Shown here piece by piece: positions 1-9,552 of a stretch of DNA of 64,000 nt. Within the stretch, counting starts at the first letter, position 1; the number at the start of each line of letters is the position of its first letter. The notes beneath the pieces were generated by a model. The model was not told the DNA's origin, ran no database searches, and saw only the letters and a program-made list of their open reading frames with translations. A program made the position numbers and the translations under genes. The stretch covers positions 1-64,000 of the forward strand of contig NZ_BOOU01000001.1 of the NCBI RefSeq assembly GCF_016863395.1. The letters run 5' to 3'. Origin of the DNA: Sphaerisporangium rufum (GTDB lineage: Bacteria; Actinomycetota; Actinomycetes; Streptosporangiales; Streptosporangiaceae).

Positions 1-60
1 GTTCACGAAGTCCGTGATAAGCCAGTTGACTCCGCGGGCGGCCTGGCTCAGCTCCCTCAC
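1..60 (-). CDS. Roadblock/LC7 domain protein, N-terminus only (runs off the window)
   Basis: The first 20 codons of a minus-strand gene begin at GTG 60 and leave the window at base 1. The peptide starts VRELSQAARGVNWLITDF, closely matching the start of the intact roadblock protein at 1456-1878 (MLELSHEARRFDWLITEF). An AAGGAGG Shine-Dalgarno sits 4 nt before the GTG. Roadblock/LC7 proteins in actinomycete conservons are thought to act on the partner small GTPase. This copy lies downstream of the complete conservon and after a 465-bp gap, so it probably starts a separate unit. What follows it cannot be seen. Confidence 0.75.
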   Translation of the reverse strand, partial: MRELSQAARGVNWLITDFVN

Positions 61-525
61 GGGCCCTCCTTGTAGCATGCACCGACGTTGTCGGAAATGA
101 TGATGGTCGAATCGTCGCCGCGCGCGGGCCGGCCCGGGCGGGCGGGCATCGGGTGTCCTCACATCCACGCAACCTCTCACCGAACCCGGCGTTGCCAGAG
201 GATCGTGCCACGTATGGGGCTCGTGGGGAAACCGGGACATCGAACAGGCGATGGTAATTGCAGCACACCGCCACCCCAACCGCCAACCGGACGTTTCCCG
301 ACAAACCACCTGAAATGCTGCTAGATGGTGATAAATCCTGCTAGTTACTCGACAACTACCCGGGAAATACCGGCACGCGAGCGCGGCTCGCCTGTCGGCA
401 CGCGCCCGGACGGCACCCGCACGGCACCTGCACGGCACCTGCACGGCACCCGGGCGGCTCGGCGGCGACGGCCCGGCGCGGTCCCGCTCGGCGCCCGCGA
501 TCCGCTCAGCCGGCGGGCGATGCGC
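61..525. other. Intergenic region between conservon GTPase and next roadblock gene
   Basis: No convincing gene is present. The stretch at about 300-355 is the most AT-rich part and carries a direct repeat CTGCTAG at 318-324 and 338-344, 20 bp apart, which might be a regulator site or part of the promoter of the downstream roadblock gene. Bases 410-450 hold an 11-bp tandem repeat (ACGGCACCTGC, about 3.7 copies). I see no clear -10/-35 pair. Confidence 0.5.
410..450. repeat. 11-bp tandem repeat, about 3.7 copies
   Basis: The unit ACGGCACCTGC starts at 410, 421, 432 and 443; the first copy has one difference and the last is partial. It is non-coding, downstream of the conservon GTPase gene. Confidence 0.7.
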
Positions 526-1116
526 TCAGTTGGCGCGGCCGTACGCCGCCCGGAGCGTGAGCACGTGCTCCACCAGCGTGATCAAGGTGAACTTGACGGC
601 GTCCCGGGAGCGGGCGTCGGTCCGGACGATCGGGATGTGCGGGGCCAGGGTGAGGGCCTCGCGCACCTCCTGCTCGACGTGCGGGAACTGGCCTTCCCAG
701 CCGTTCACGGCCACCACGAACGGCAGCCGGGCCTCTTCGAAGTAGTCGATGGCGGGGAAGCAGTCGGCCAGCCGGCGGGTGTCGACCAGCACCACCGCGC
801 CGATGGCGCCGCGCACCAGGTCGTCCCACATGAACCAGAACCGGTGCTGCCCGGGCGTGCCGAACAGATACAGGATCAGATCCTGATCCAGCGACAACCG
901 CCCGAAGTCCATCGCCACCGTCGTGGTGGTCTTGTTCGGGGTCAACCCCAGATCATCGATGCCGGAACTGGCATCGGTCATGACCGCCTCGGTGGTGAGC
1001 GGAAGGATCTCCGACACCGCCCCCACGAACGTCGTCTTCCCGACCCCGAACCCACCCGCGACCACGATCTTCGTCGAGGTCAGCGCCGGCCCGCGGCTAG
1101 AGCCTGCGAAGTCCAC
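526..1116 (-). CDS. cvnD: Conservon small GTP-binding protein (CvnD-like)
   Basis: This 196-aa protein has a P-loop GGFGVGKTT at residues 21-29 and the segment LYLFGTPGQ, which matches the altered G3 box (TPGQ) typical of the Ras-like ATP/GTP-binding proteins of conservons. In Streptomyces, CvnD proteins form a membrane-associated complex with the sensor kinase, roadblock protein and DUF742 protein and influence development and metabolism. The chosen start is GTG 1116, with an AAAGGG ribosome site 6 nt upstream; it overlaps the end of the DUF742 gene by 20 bp, as expected for translational coupling. It is the last gene of the operon. Confidence 0.9.
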   Translation of the reverse strand: MDFAGSSRGPALTSTKIVVAGGFGVGKTTFVGAVSEILPLTTEAVMTDASSGIDDLGLTPNKTTTTVAMDFGRLSLDQDLILYLFGTPGQHRFWFMWDDLVRGAIGAVVLVDTRRLADCFPAIDYFEEARLPFVVAVNGWEGQFPHVEQEVREALTLAPHIPIVRTDARSRDAVKFTLITLVEHVLTLRAAYGRAN

Positions 1117-1459
1117 TGAGAACCCTTTCCAGCAGATCGTTGTCCGGCTTGCCCTGCTCCAGCTGCGGAGAGTGCAGGCGCACCAGACCTTCGTCGGCCA
1201 TGTCGGCGATCAACACGCGGGCCACGCCGAGCGGCACGCGCAGCAGCGCGGAGACCTCGGCGACCGAACGAACGGAGCGGCAGAGCACGATGATCGCTTC
1301 CTGCTCGGCGGTGAGCAGCGACAGATCATCGCCCATTATCGGGGCGGAGGAGACGAGAGTCTCCATGGCGAGGTGGTAACCGGGCTCGGTCCGCCCGCCG
1401 GTGACGGCGTACGGACGGAAGAGGGGCTCGTCCTCGCTCCCGTCACCCCCGAGCATCAC
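1097..1459 (-). CDS. cvnC: DUF742 family protein (CvnC-like)
   Basis: A 120-aa protein with the features of DUF742: an N-terminal RPYAVTGGRT segment and a winged-helix-like stretch around RSVAEVSALLRVPLGV, ending in VRLHSPQL and DLLERVLSGLRRL. DUF742 proteins are the third component of actinomycete conservons. Function in the complex is not established; a DNA-binding or protein-binding winged helix is plausible. The start may be GTG 1459, which overlaps the roadblock stop codon, or the adjacent ATG 1456. It sits between the roadblock and GTPase genes in the usual conservon order. Confidence 0.9.
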   Translation of the reverse strand: MMLGGDGSEDEPLFRPYAVTGGRTEPGYHLAMETLVSSAPIMGDDLSLLTAEQEAIIVLCRSVRSVAEVSALLRVPLGVARVLIADMADEGLVRLHSPQLEQGKPDNDLLERVLSGLRRL

Positions 1460-1878
1460 CGCACCCTGGACGTCTGCAGCTCGGCGCGCAGGGCGGGCGT
1501 GAGCACCTGCCCGGCCCGCTCGACCAGCAGCGTCATCTGGTAGGCCACCAGACCCATGTCACAGTCGGGGGCGGCCAGGACCGCCAGGCAGGATCCGTCG
1601 CTGATGGCCATCACCAGCAGGATGCCGTACTGCATCTCCACCACGGTCTGGGTCACCCCGCCGCCGTCGAAGACCCGGGACGCCCCGGCGGTGAGGCTCA
1701 GCAATCCGGCCGCGACGGCGGCCAGCTGGTCGGCCCGGTCCGGGGGGAAGCCCTCGGAGTTCGCCAGCCGCAGACCGTCGGCCGACACCACGACCGCGTG
1801 CGCCACGCCGGGCGTGCCGCCGACGAACTCGGTGATCAACCAGTCGAACCGGCGTGCCTCGTGACTCAGCTCTAGCAC
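1456..1878 (-). CDS. cvnB: Roadblock/LC7 domain protein (CvnB-like)
   Basis: A 140-aa roadblock/LC7 protein beginning MLELSHEARRFDWLITEFV, with the family signature HAVVVSADGLRLANSEGF near residues 27-44 and an AVAAGLLSLTAGASRVFDGG core. Proteins of this fold usually dimerise and regulate small GTPases; here the partner is most likely the GTPase at 526-1116. The gene starts 44 bp after the sensor kinase gene and its stop codon overlaps the start of the DUF742 gene, so the four genes form one operon. Confidence 0.92.
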   Translation of the reverse strand: MLELSHEARRFDWLITEFVGGTPGVAHAVVVSADGLRLANSEGFPPDRADQLAAVAAGLLSLTAGASRVFDGGGVTQTVVEMQYGILLVMAISDGSCLAVLAAPDCDMGLVAYQMTLLVERAGQVLTPALRAELQTSRVR

Positions 1879-1922
1879 GAATCCTCCTCATCGCTTGCGG
1901 CGTCATCATCGAAGAAGGCGGG

Positions 1923-4900
1923 TCAGCCGGCGCCGGGCGGATCTTCCTCCCGGTCGCCGATGTCCGCGGGGCCGCCGCCGCCCCGGGAGACGTCCGCCCG
2001 GCCCCGCTGGATGCCCTGCTGGAAGCGGGACATGCGGCTGCGGATGAGATCGGCGGAGACCTCCGGCCGCGGCGGCGGCGCCGCGGCGGGCGCGGCGGTG
2101 GCGGCGGACCCGGGCACCAGGTTGGCCTTCGGCGTGCGCTTGGGCAGTCCGGCCGCGGTGATGCCGCCGAGCGAGGGATCGCGCGCCGCGTCGGCCGCCC
2201 GCCATCCGCTGTCGGCCGTACTCGTCCAGCTCGGCCGGGCGGGCGCGGGGGTGTCTCCGGCGCGCGCGGCCGGCGCGCCGTCCGCACCGGGTCGCCCGGA
2301 ATCGGAATGCTCGGAATCGGAATGCTCGGAATCGGAATGCTCGGGGTCGGGACGCTCGGAGTCGGGACGCTCGGAGTCGGGACGGCGGAACCAGGCGGAC
2401 TCGACGGCGGCGAAGATCGGCAGGTACTCGTCGCCGCGTTCCAGCGAGGACTCACCGGGCCGGCTGACCGGACCGGTGACCGGCCCCGTCAGCGGCCCCG
2501 TCAGCGGATCGGCGCCGGGACCGGTGGGACCGGGCGGGTACGGCAGCGGCCGGGCCGGCGGAGGGCCGGCCGACCGGACCGGCCGCGGCCCCGGACCGGT
2601 GGCCGGGCCGGCCGGGCCGGTGGCCGGGCCCGTGGGACCGGTGGCCGGGCCGGTGGCGGGGCGGGCCGGCCCGGCGGGGGCGGCGGGACCGGTGTCCGGG
2701 CCCGCGGGGCCGCCGGGGAGGCCGCGCCACGGCTCTCCCGGCTCGCGCGCCGGCGTGCCGGGGCCGGTACCCGGTCCGGTACGACCAGGGCCGGCCGGGC
2801 CCGCTCCCGGGCCGGTGGGAGCGCCGAACGTCCCGGAGACGGGGTCGGCGAACGCCCGGCGCGGCCCGGCCGGGTCGCCGAACAGCGCGCCGGTTCCGGC
2901 GCCCGGCCGCTCACCGGCCGGCCCCCGCTGCGGGAGCGCGCCGCCCCCGCCCGGGACGGGGGTGGCACCGTTCCCGTACGCGGGGGTGTCCCCCGCGATG
3001 GAGGCCGGACCGCCGGGCTGGGGCACCAGCGGGTCGCGGGCCGCCGTGAGCGTGATGAGCTGCGCCGGGAACAGCACCATGGCGATCAGCCCGCCGGCGT
3101 CCCCGCGTCGCAGCTGGACGCGGACGCCGTTGCGCAGCGCCAGCCGGCCGACCACGAACAGGCCCATCCGGCGGGACACCGACACGTCCACCACCGGCGG
3201 GTCGGCGAGCCTGCGGTTGGTCTCGGCGATCTCCTCGGCCGTCATGCCGATGCCGGAGTCGCTGACCGCGAGCAGCGCGCCACCGCCCTCGACCATGCTG
3301 CTGGAGACCACCACGCGCGTGTTCTTCGGCGAGAACGCCAGCGCGTTCTCCACCAGCTCGGCGACGAGATGGACGATGTCGTTGGCCGCGTGCCCGGCGA
3401 CCGCGCAGTTGCGCTGCACCTTGACGCTGACCCGGTCGTAGTCCTCGACCTCCGACAGCGCGGCGCGCACGACGTCCACCAGCTTGGCGGGTTTGCTGCG
3501 CTTGCGGGCGCTCTCGTGCCCGGCCAGCACCAGCAGGTTCTCGCTGTTGCGCCGCATGCGGGTCGCCAGGTGGTCCAGCTTGAACAGGTCGGCCAGCCGG
3601 CGGCCGTCCTGCTCGCCCCGCTCCAGCCCGTCGATGAGCGAGATCTGCCGTTCGACCAGGGTCTGGGTGCGCCGGGAGAGGTTGACGAACATCGCGTTGA
3701 CGTTGCCGCGCAGCTGCGACTCCTCGGCGGCGAGCCGCAGCGCCTGGCGGTGCACCTCGTCGAACGCGGTGGCGACCTCGCCGATCTCGTCCTGGCTGCC
3801 CGGCAGGATCGGCTGCACCGGCGGGGGCGCCGCCGCCTCGCCGGACTCGCGCAGCCGGCCGACCTCGGCGGGCAGCCGGAAGCCGGCGATCTCCAGGGCC
3901 TCCGAGCGCAGCCGGCGCAGCGGCCGCACCAGCGACCGGGCGATGAGGATCGTGGTGGCCAGCACCAGCAGGAGCAGCGCCAGGATCAGCACGCCCGCGG
4001 TGATGGCGTTGCGGCGCTCGTTGGACTGCAGCGTCGACACCCGGGCGGCCAGCGAGGCGGCGACCCGGTTCTCCACCTGCTGGAGCACCTGGACGGTCCG
4101 GGTGTTGTCGTCGAACCACTGCCGCAGCAGGCCGGCGCTGCGCCCCGAGCCGTCGCGCAGCGGCAGGTTGCGGCCGGCCAGCGCGACGGCCCACGCCTTG
4201 GTGAGCTCGGCGCGGGTGACCGAGGCGCCGCGGTTGGTCTCGGCGAGCAGCCGGCCGTTGTCCGCGCCGGCCTCGCCGTTGAACGTGTTGATCGCGGTCT
4301 GCTGGCGGGACCGGGCGGCGATGAAGTCCTGCAGGGTGTCGGGGGTGAACCGCTCGCCGCGCACCAGGGTGCGGATGAGCGTGCCCCGCTGGATGGAGAC
4401 CTCCTCCTTGGCGTGGGCGAGGGCGGCGATGCCCCGGGAGTAGCCGACGAGCTGGGTGTCCTGGACGGCCGCGGTGGTCTGCCCGATCTCGTCGTGCAGC
4501 CGCAGCACGGCCGCGACGGCGGTGCTGAACGCGGCCGGGCGGCCTTCCTTGCGGGTCACCGACAGCTCGTCCAGCCGGACGGCGACCTGCCGGGCGTCCT
4601 CGACGGCCCGCGCGCCGTAGCCGGCGTCGATGAGCGCCAGATCGTCGCGCACCTGGATGGCCGCGGCGTCCACGACGTCCCGCTGGTCGGTCAGCGCCTT
4701 GCGCTGCTGGCGGGTGGCGTCGAACACGATCGTCCTGTCGCGTTCCAGACCGAGTGCCATCGCCAGATCGCGCAGGTGGCCGGCCATCCGGGCGGCGGTC
4801 TCGGTGCGCTGGTAGGTGGCGACGCTCTCGATGGAGGAGACCACGCGCAGGCCGGCCAGCAGCACGGCGACCAGCGTGGGAACCAGGATGAGGGCGGTCA

Positions 4901-5057
4901 GGCGGGCGGGCACCCGCCACCGCCGCAGCGAGAGGCGAGACATCACGCGCCGGGCCCGCCGCCCGGCGGAACCGCCGCCTCGGCGCGCGGGCGCGCCGTC
5001 CACCGGCGCTCCGCTGGACGGGGTCGCGGTCCTGGTCTCGGATCCGTGTCGGTTCAC
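1923..5057 (-). CDS. cvnA: Nitrate/nitrite-sensing-type histidine kinase of the conservon (CvnA-like)
   Basis: This 1044-aa membrane kinase has a first transmembrane helix at about residues 52-72, an extracytoplasmic nitrate-sensor-like (NIT) domain, a second helix at about 346-372, a HAMP linker, and an HATPase_c domain with the N-box ELVENALAF (about 566) and G-box SDSGIGMT (about 599). As in other CvnA proteins, the expected phospho-acceptor histidine is not obvious, and no response regulator is adjacent. After about residue 650 comes a very long low-complexity tail rich in Pro, Gly, Ala and Thr, including a run of five-residue repeats such as DSEHS and DSERP. GTG 5057 was chosen as start because a GGGGGGTGG element lies just upstream; an ATG at codon 39 is possible. 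Confidence 0.88.
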   Translation of the reverse strand: MNRHGSETRTATPSSGAPVDGAPARRGGGSAGRRARRVMSRLSLRRWRVPARLTALILVPTLVAVLLAGLRVVSSIESVATYQRTETAARMAGHLRDLAMALGLERDRTIVFDATRQQRKALTDQRDVVDAAAIQVRDDLALIDAGYGARAVEDARQVAVRLDELSVTRKEGRPAAFSTAVAAVLRLHDEIGQTTAAVQDTQLVGYSRGIAALAHAKEEVSIQRGTLIRTLVRGERFTPDTLQDFIAARSRQQTAINTFNGEAGADNGRLLAETNRGASVTRAELTKAWAVALAGRNLPLRDGSGRSAGLLRQWFDDNTRTVQVLQQVENRVAASLAARVSTLQSNERRNAITAGVLILALLLLVLATTILIARSLVRPLRRLRSEALEIAGFRLPAEVGRLRESGEAAAPPPVQPILPGSQDEIGEVATAFDEVHRQALRLAAEESQLRGNVNAMFVNLSRRTQTLVERQISLIDGLERGEQDGRRLADLFKLDHLATRMRRNSENLLVLAGHESARKRSKPAKLVDVVRAALSEVEDYDRVSVKVQRNCAVAGHAANDIVHLVAELVENALAFSPKNTRVVVSSSMVEGGGALLAVSDSGIGMTAEEIAETNRRLADPPVVDVSVSRRMGLFVVGRLALRNGVRVQLRRGDAGGLIAMVLFPAQLITLTAARDPLVPQPGGPASIAGDTPAYGNGATPVPGGGGALPQRGPAGERPGAGTGALFGDPAGPRRAFADPVSGTFGAPTGPGAGPAGPGRTGPGTGPGTPAREPGEPWRGLPGGPAGPDTGPAAPAGPARPATGPATGPTGPATGPAGPATGPGPRPVRSAGPPPARPLPYPPGPTGPGADPLTGPLTGPVTGPVSRPGESSLERGDEYLPIFAAVESAWFRRPDSERPDSERPDPEHSDSEHSDSEHSDSGRPGADGAPAARAGDTPAPARPSWTSTADSGWRAADAARDPSLGGITAAGLPKRTPKANLVPGSAATAAPAAAPPPRPEVSADLIRSRMSRFQQGIQRGRADVSRGGGGPADIGDREEDPPGAG
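2297..2385 (-). repeat. 15-bp in-frame repeat encoding DSE-rich pentapeptides
   Basis: Six copies of a 15-bp unit (CGGAATCGGAATGCT, drifting to CGGAGTCGGGACGCT) lie inside the tail of the sensor kinase and keep its frame. They encode an acidic/His stretch, alternating DSEHS and DSERP. It is a coding micro-satellite and probably varies between strains. Confidence 0.85.
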
Positions 5058-5220
5058 GCGCCACCCCCCGCGGCCTTCCCATGCATGGATGACGGCATGG
5101 CATAACTACATAAGCGGGGACAATTCGACCACAAGGTCACGAGTGCTGCGGCCAGAACGATGACACCGAACGTAATTGTTATGAATCGCGCAGCTACCGA
5201 GGCGCCGTCGAGCAGGGGCG

Positions 5221-7530
5221 CTACCGCAGCGCGGCCAGCACGAATTCCCGGATGCGGGCTCGCTGCTCGGGGTCGGTGATCGGCCCGCCCGACCGGTCGA
5301 CCACGTAGAAGACGTCGACCGCCTCCGCGCCGAGAGTCTCCACGCGCGCGGCGCGCACGTCAAGGTTGCACTCCCCGAACGCCCGGCCGATGCGCCACAG
5401 CAACCCGGGCCGGTCGTGCGCCCGCACCTCCACGACCGTGGCGGTCTGCGAGGCGTCGTCCACCAGGTTGACCCGCGGCGGCGCCACCGGCACCCGGGCG
5501 GGCCGCATCGACCGGGTGCGGCGCGCCAGCCGCTGCTCGATGTCCAGCCGGCCCGCGAGGACCAGCCGCAGGTCCGCCTCCAGGGTGGCCGGGTCCGGCG
5601 GGGTGCCGTACTCGGGCACCACGGCGAACTCGATGACCGCCGCGGTGGCCGCCGACGCCGCCGACGCCGAACGGACCACCATGCGGTGCGCCGCCAGCAC
5701 ACCGGCCGCCCGCCACAGCAGGCCCGGCCGGTCCGGCGCGACCACGGTGACCGCGCCGCCCTGCACGCGCACCGCGCCGCCGCCGTGCCGGGCCAGCGAC
5801 GCCTGCCGCGCCGACAGCGCCGGCGCCGGAGCGGGCGGGCTGCCCGACAGCACCGAACGCACCCGGCGGACCAGGTCGGTGACCAGGCCGGCCTTCCAGG
5901 AGTTCCAGGCGGCCGGTCCGGTGGCGTGACCGTCGGCGACCGCCAGCGCGGCCAGCAGTTCGAGCACCTCCCGCGACCCGACCGCCTCGGCGACCCGCGA
6001 GATGGTGACCGGATCGTCCAGGTCACGGCGGGTGGCGGTCTCGGGCAGCAGCAGATGATGGCGGACCACGGTCGCCAGCGTGTCCACGTCGGCCGGTTGC
6101 AGGCCCATCCGGGTGCCGATGTCGCGGGCGACGACCTCGCCGGTGGCCGAGTGGTCGCCCGGCCAGCCCTTGCCGACGTCGTGCAGCAGCGCCGACAGCA
6201 GCAGCAGGTCGGGCCGGGACACCTCCCGGGTGAACGACGCCGCGCCGGCCGCGGTCTCGATGAGATGGCGGTCGACGGTGAACCGGTGCACGGGGTTGCG
6301 CTGCGGGCGGTGCCGCACCCGTTCCCAGTCCGGGACGAGCCGGACGATGACCCCGGCCTGGTCCAGCTCCTCCCAGACCGGCACCGCCGCCCGGCCCGCG
6401 CCGAGCAGCGCGACCAGCGCGTCGCGGGCCTCGTCCGGCCAGGGCACCGGCAGCGCGGGCGACTTGGCGGCGAGCAGCGAGACGGTCGCCGGAGCCATCG
6501 GCAGCCCGGCCTCGGCCGCCGCGGCCGCCGCCCGCAGCACCAGGACGGGGTCCTTGCCCGGGTCGACGCCACGGGCGAGCACGACCTCGCCGCCGTGCTC
6601 GACCACGCCGTCGGCGAGCGGGCGCCGGCCCCGGGGCGCCGGCCCGGACAGCAGGCGGTCGACGGTGCGCCAGGTGGCGTCGAAGGCGTGCGCGACGGTG
6701 CGGCCCGCCTCGGCCAGCCGGCGCATCAGCGCCTCGGCGTCCAGCAGGCCGAGGGACGCGGCGACGGCGTCCTGCTCCTGCAGCACCAGGCGGTCGGCGC
6801 CGCGCGCGGTGACCAGGTGCAGCGCGTGCCGGGCGTCCAGCAGGAACTCGTGCGCCTCGCGCACCCGCGGGCCGGGCGCCGAGGCGACCCAGGCGGCGGC
6901 CACCGCCTGCATGGCCTGCACGTCGCGCAGCCCGCCCCGCGAGTCGCGCAGGTCGGGCTCCAGCAGGAAGGCCAGCTCGCCGGCCGACTCGGCGCGCTTG
7001 TCGGCCGCCTCGCGCAGTTCGGCCAGCCGCCGCCGCGAGTCGGCGCGCCAGTCGGCGAGCACGCGCTCGCGGGCCGCCCGGGTGAGCTCGGGGTCGCCGG
7101 TCACGTGCCGGGCCTGGATCAGGCCGAGCACCGCCTTGAGATCCTCGCGGGCCACCGCGGCGACCTCGTCCACCGTGCGCACCGAGTGGTCCAGACCGAT
7201 CCCGGAGTCCCAGATGGGGTACCAGATGCGGTCGGCGATGCGGGCGATGTCGTCCCGCCCGTCGTGCAGCAGCACCAGGTCCAGGTCGCTGCCCGGGGCG
7301 AGTTCGGCCCGCCCCAGGCTGCCCACCGCGACCAGCGCGATTCCGGGAGCGCCGGCCGCCGCGGCGGCGCCGGCGCGTTCCTCGGCGACGCCGTTCTTCG
7401 ATGCGCCGGCCCGTCCCTCGGCGCCGCGGGCCCGCGGGTACGCCGAGCGGAACAGGTCGGCCAGCCACCGGTCGAGGTCCGCGGCCCGCTCCCTGCGGGC
7501 CGCGGAGTAGGACCGAACGTCGCCTCTCAT
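5221..7530 (-). CDS. glnD: PII uridylyl/adenylyltransferase GlnD
   Basis: A 769-aa GlnD. The nucleotidyltransferase motif GSLGR is at 70-74 with the catalytic DLD at 82-84; an HD hydrolase site (ALLHDVGKGWPGDHS) is near residue 450; two ACT domains with DRPGLLWR lie near 597 and 703. In actinomycetes GlnD modifies the PII protein, mostly by adenylylation of Tyr51, and removes the group in response to nitrogen state. The open frame extends upstream across glnB, but the family N-terminus fits ATG 7530, 5 bp after the glnB stop. Third gene of the amt-glnB-glnD operon. Confidence 0.95.
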   Translation of the reverse strand: MRGDVRSYSAARRERAADLDRWLADLFRSAYPRARGAEGRAGASKNGVAEERAGAAAAAGAPGIALVAVGSLGRAELAPGSDLDLVLLHDGRDDIARIADRIWYPIWDSGIGLDHSVRTVDEVAAVAREDLKAVLGLIQARHVTGDPELTRAARERVLADWRADSRRRLAELREAADKRAESAGELAFLLEPDLRDSRGGLRDVQAMQAVAAAWVASAPGPRVREAHEFLLDARHALHLVTARGADRLVLQEQDAVAASLGLLDAEALMRRLAEAGRTVAHAFDATWRTVDRLLSGPAPRGRRPLADGVVEHGGEVVLARGVDPGKDPVLVLRAAAAAAEAGLPMAPATVSLLAAKSPALPVPWPDEARDALVALLGAGRAAVPVWEELDQAGVIVRLVPDWERVRHRPQRNPVHRFTVDRHLIETAAGAASFTREVSRPDLLLLSALLHDVGKGWPGDHSATGEVVARDIGTRMGLQPADVDTLATVVRHHLLLPETATRRDLDDPVTISRVAEAVGSREVLELLAALAVADGHATGPAAWNSWKAGLVTDLVRRVRSVLSGSPPAPAPALSARQASLARHGGGAVRVQGGAVTVVAPDRPGLLWRAAGVLAAHRMVVRSASAASAATAAVIEFAVVPEYGTPPDPATLEADLRLVLAGRLDIEQRLARRTRSMRPARVPVAPPRVNLVDDASQTATVVEVRAHDRPGLLWRIGRAFGECNLDVRAARVETLGAEAVDVFYVVDRSGGPITDPEQRARIREFVLAALR

Positions 7531-7535
7531 CAAGG

Positions 7536-9184
<1,649 letters not shown>

Positions 9185-9552
9185 TCGATGCGACCCTCCT
9201 TACAAATGGCGTATGGCCGATTTCTCCCGCAGTGGGCACTTCAGGACTTCATTGACCGGCTGCACACTGACGTTGGGCGAAAGCGTGTTCTTCTGCCGTT
9301 TCAGGTCTCGACCCGGAGTGTTTCGCGTGCGTGAAACTCCCGCACACGATGTTTCGGCCACGTTTCGGAGGGGTCATGCTGATCGGATGAGCCATCCGCA
9401 ATTAGCGGAGCGGGTGGCGTTCACCGGCGTTCACCAGGGCACCGGCACGTCCACCTGGGACGACACCGGCGCGCCCCCCGTGACCGGGGGACGCGCCGGG
9501 ACGGCGGTGCGACGAGGGCACCGCGCGGCGCCCACCTGGGACGCCGGAGCGT
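9185..9552. other. Promoter region of amt operon; no gene
   Basis: The 368 bp between the end of the sigma factor gene and amt carry no plausible gene. The amt-proximal part holds the ribosome site. Bases 9320-9366 hold the GlnR-like half-sites listed separately. I see no clear terminator for the sigma factor gene. Confidence 0.5.
9320..9366 (-). promoter_or_regulatory. Candidate GlnR operator upstream of amt
   Basis: Read on the minus strand there is GAAAC-n6-GAAAC at 9366-9351, and TTCAC-n6-GAAAC at 9335-9320. The second pair fits the actinomycete GlnR box pattern gTnAC-n6-GaAAC with one mismatch; the first has the same 11-bp spacing. GlnR controls amtB-glnK-glnD in Streptomyces. The sites lie 136-182 bp upstream of the amt start. 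Binding is inferred, not shown. Confidence 0.5.

Noticed and set aside
2297-2385. Short regular repeats taken as a possible CRISPR array
   Set aside because: They are 15-bp units with no spacers and stay in frame inside the kinase gene. The repeats at 19095-19230 and 32085-32215 are likewise coding low-complexity.
5081-5090. CCATGCATGG palindrome upstream of the sensor kinase
   Set aside because: It is only 10 bp, close to the start codon, and not repeated elsewhere in the operon; chance is likely.
1854-5105. 1083-aa plus-strand open frame opposite the sensor kinase
   Set aside because: It is a GC-driven shadow frame of the kinase and roadblock genes: low-complexity Gly/Arg/Ala content, no domain, no ribosome site.
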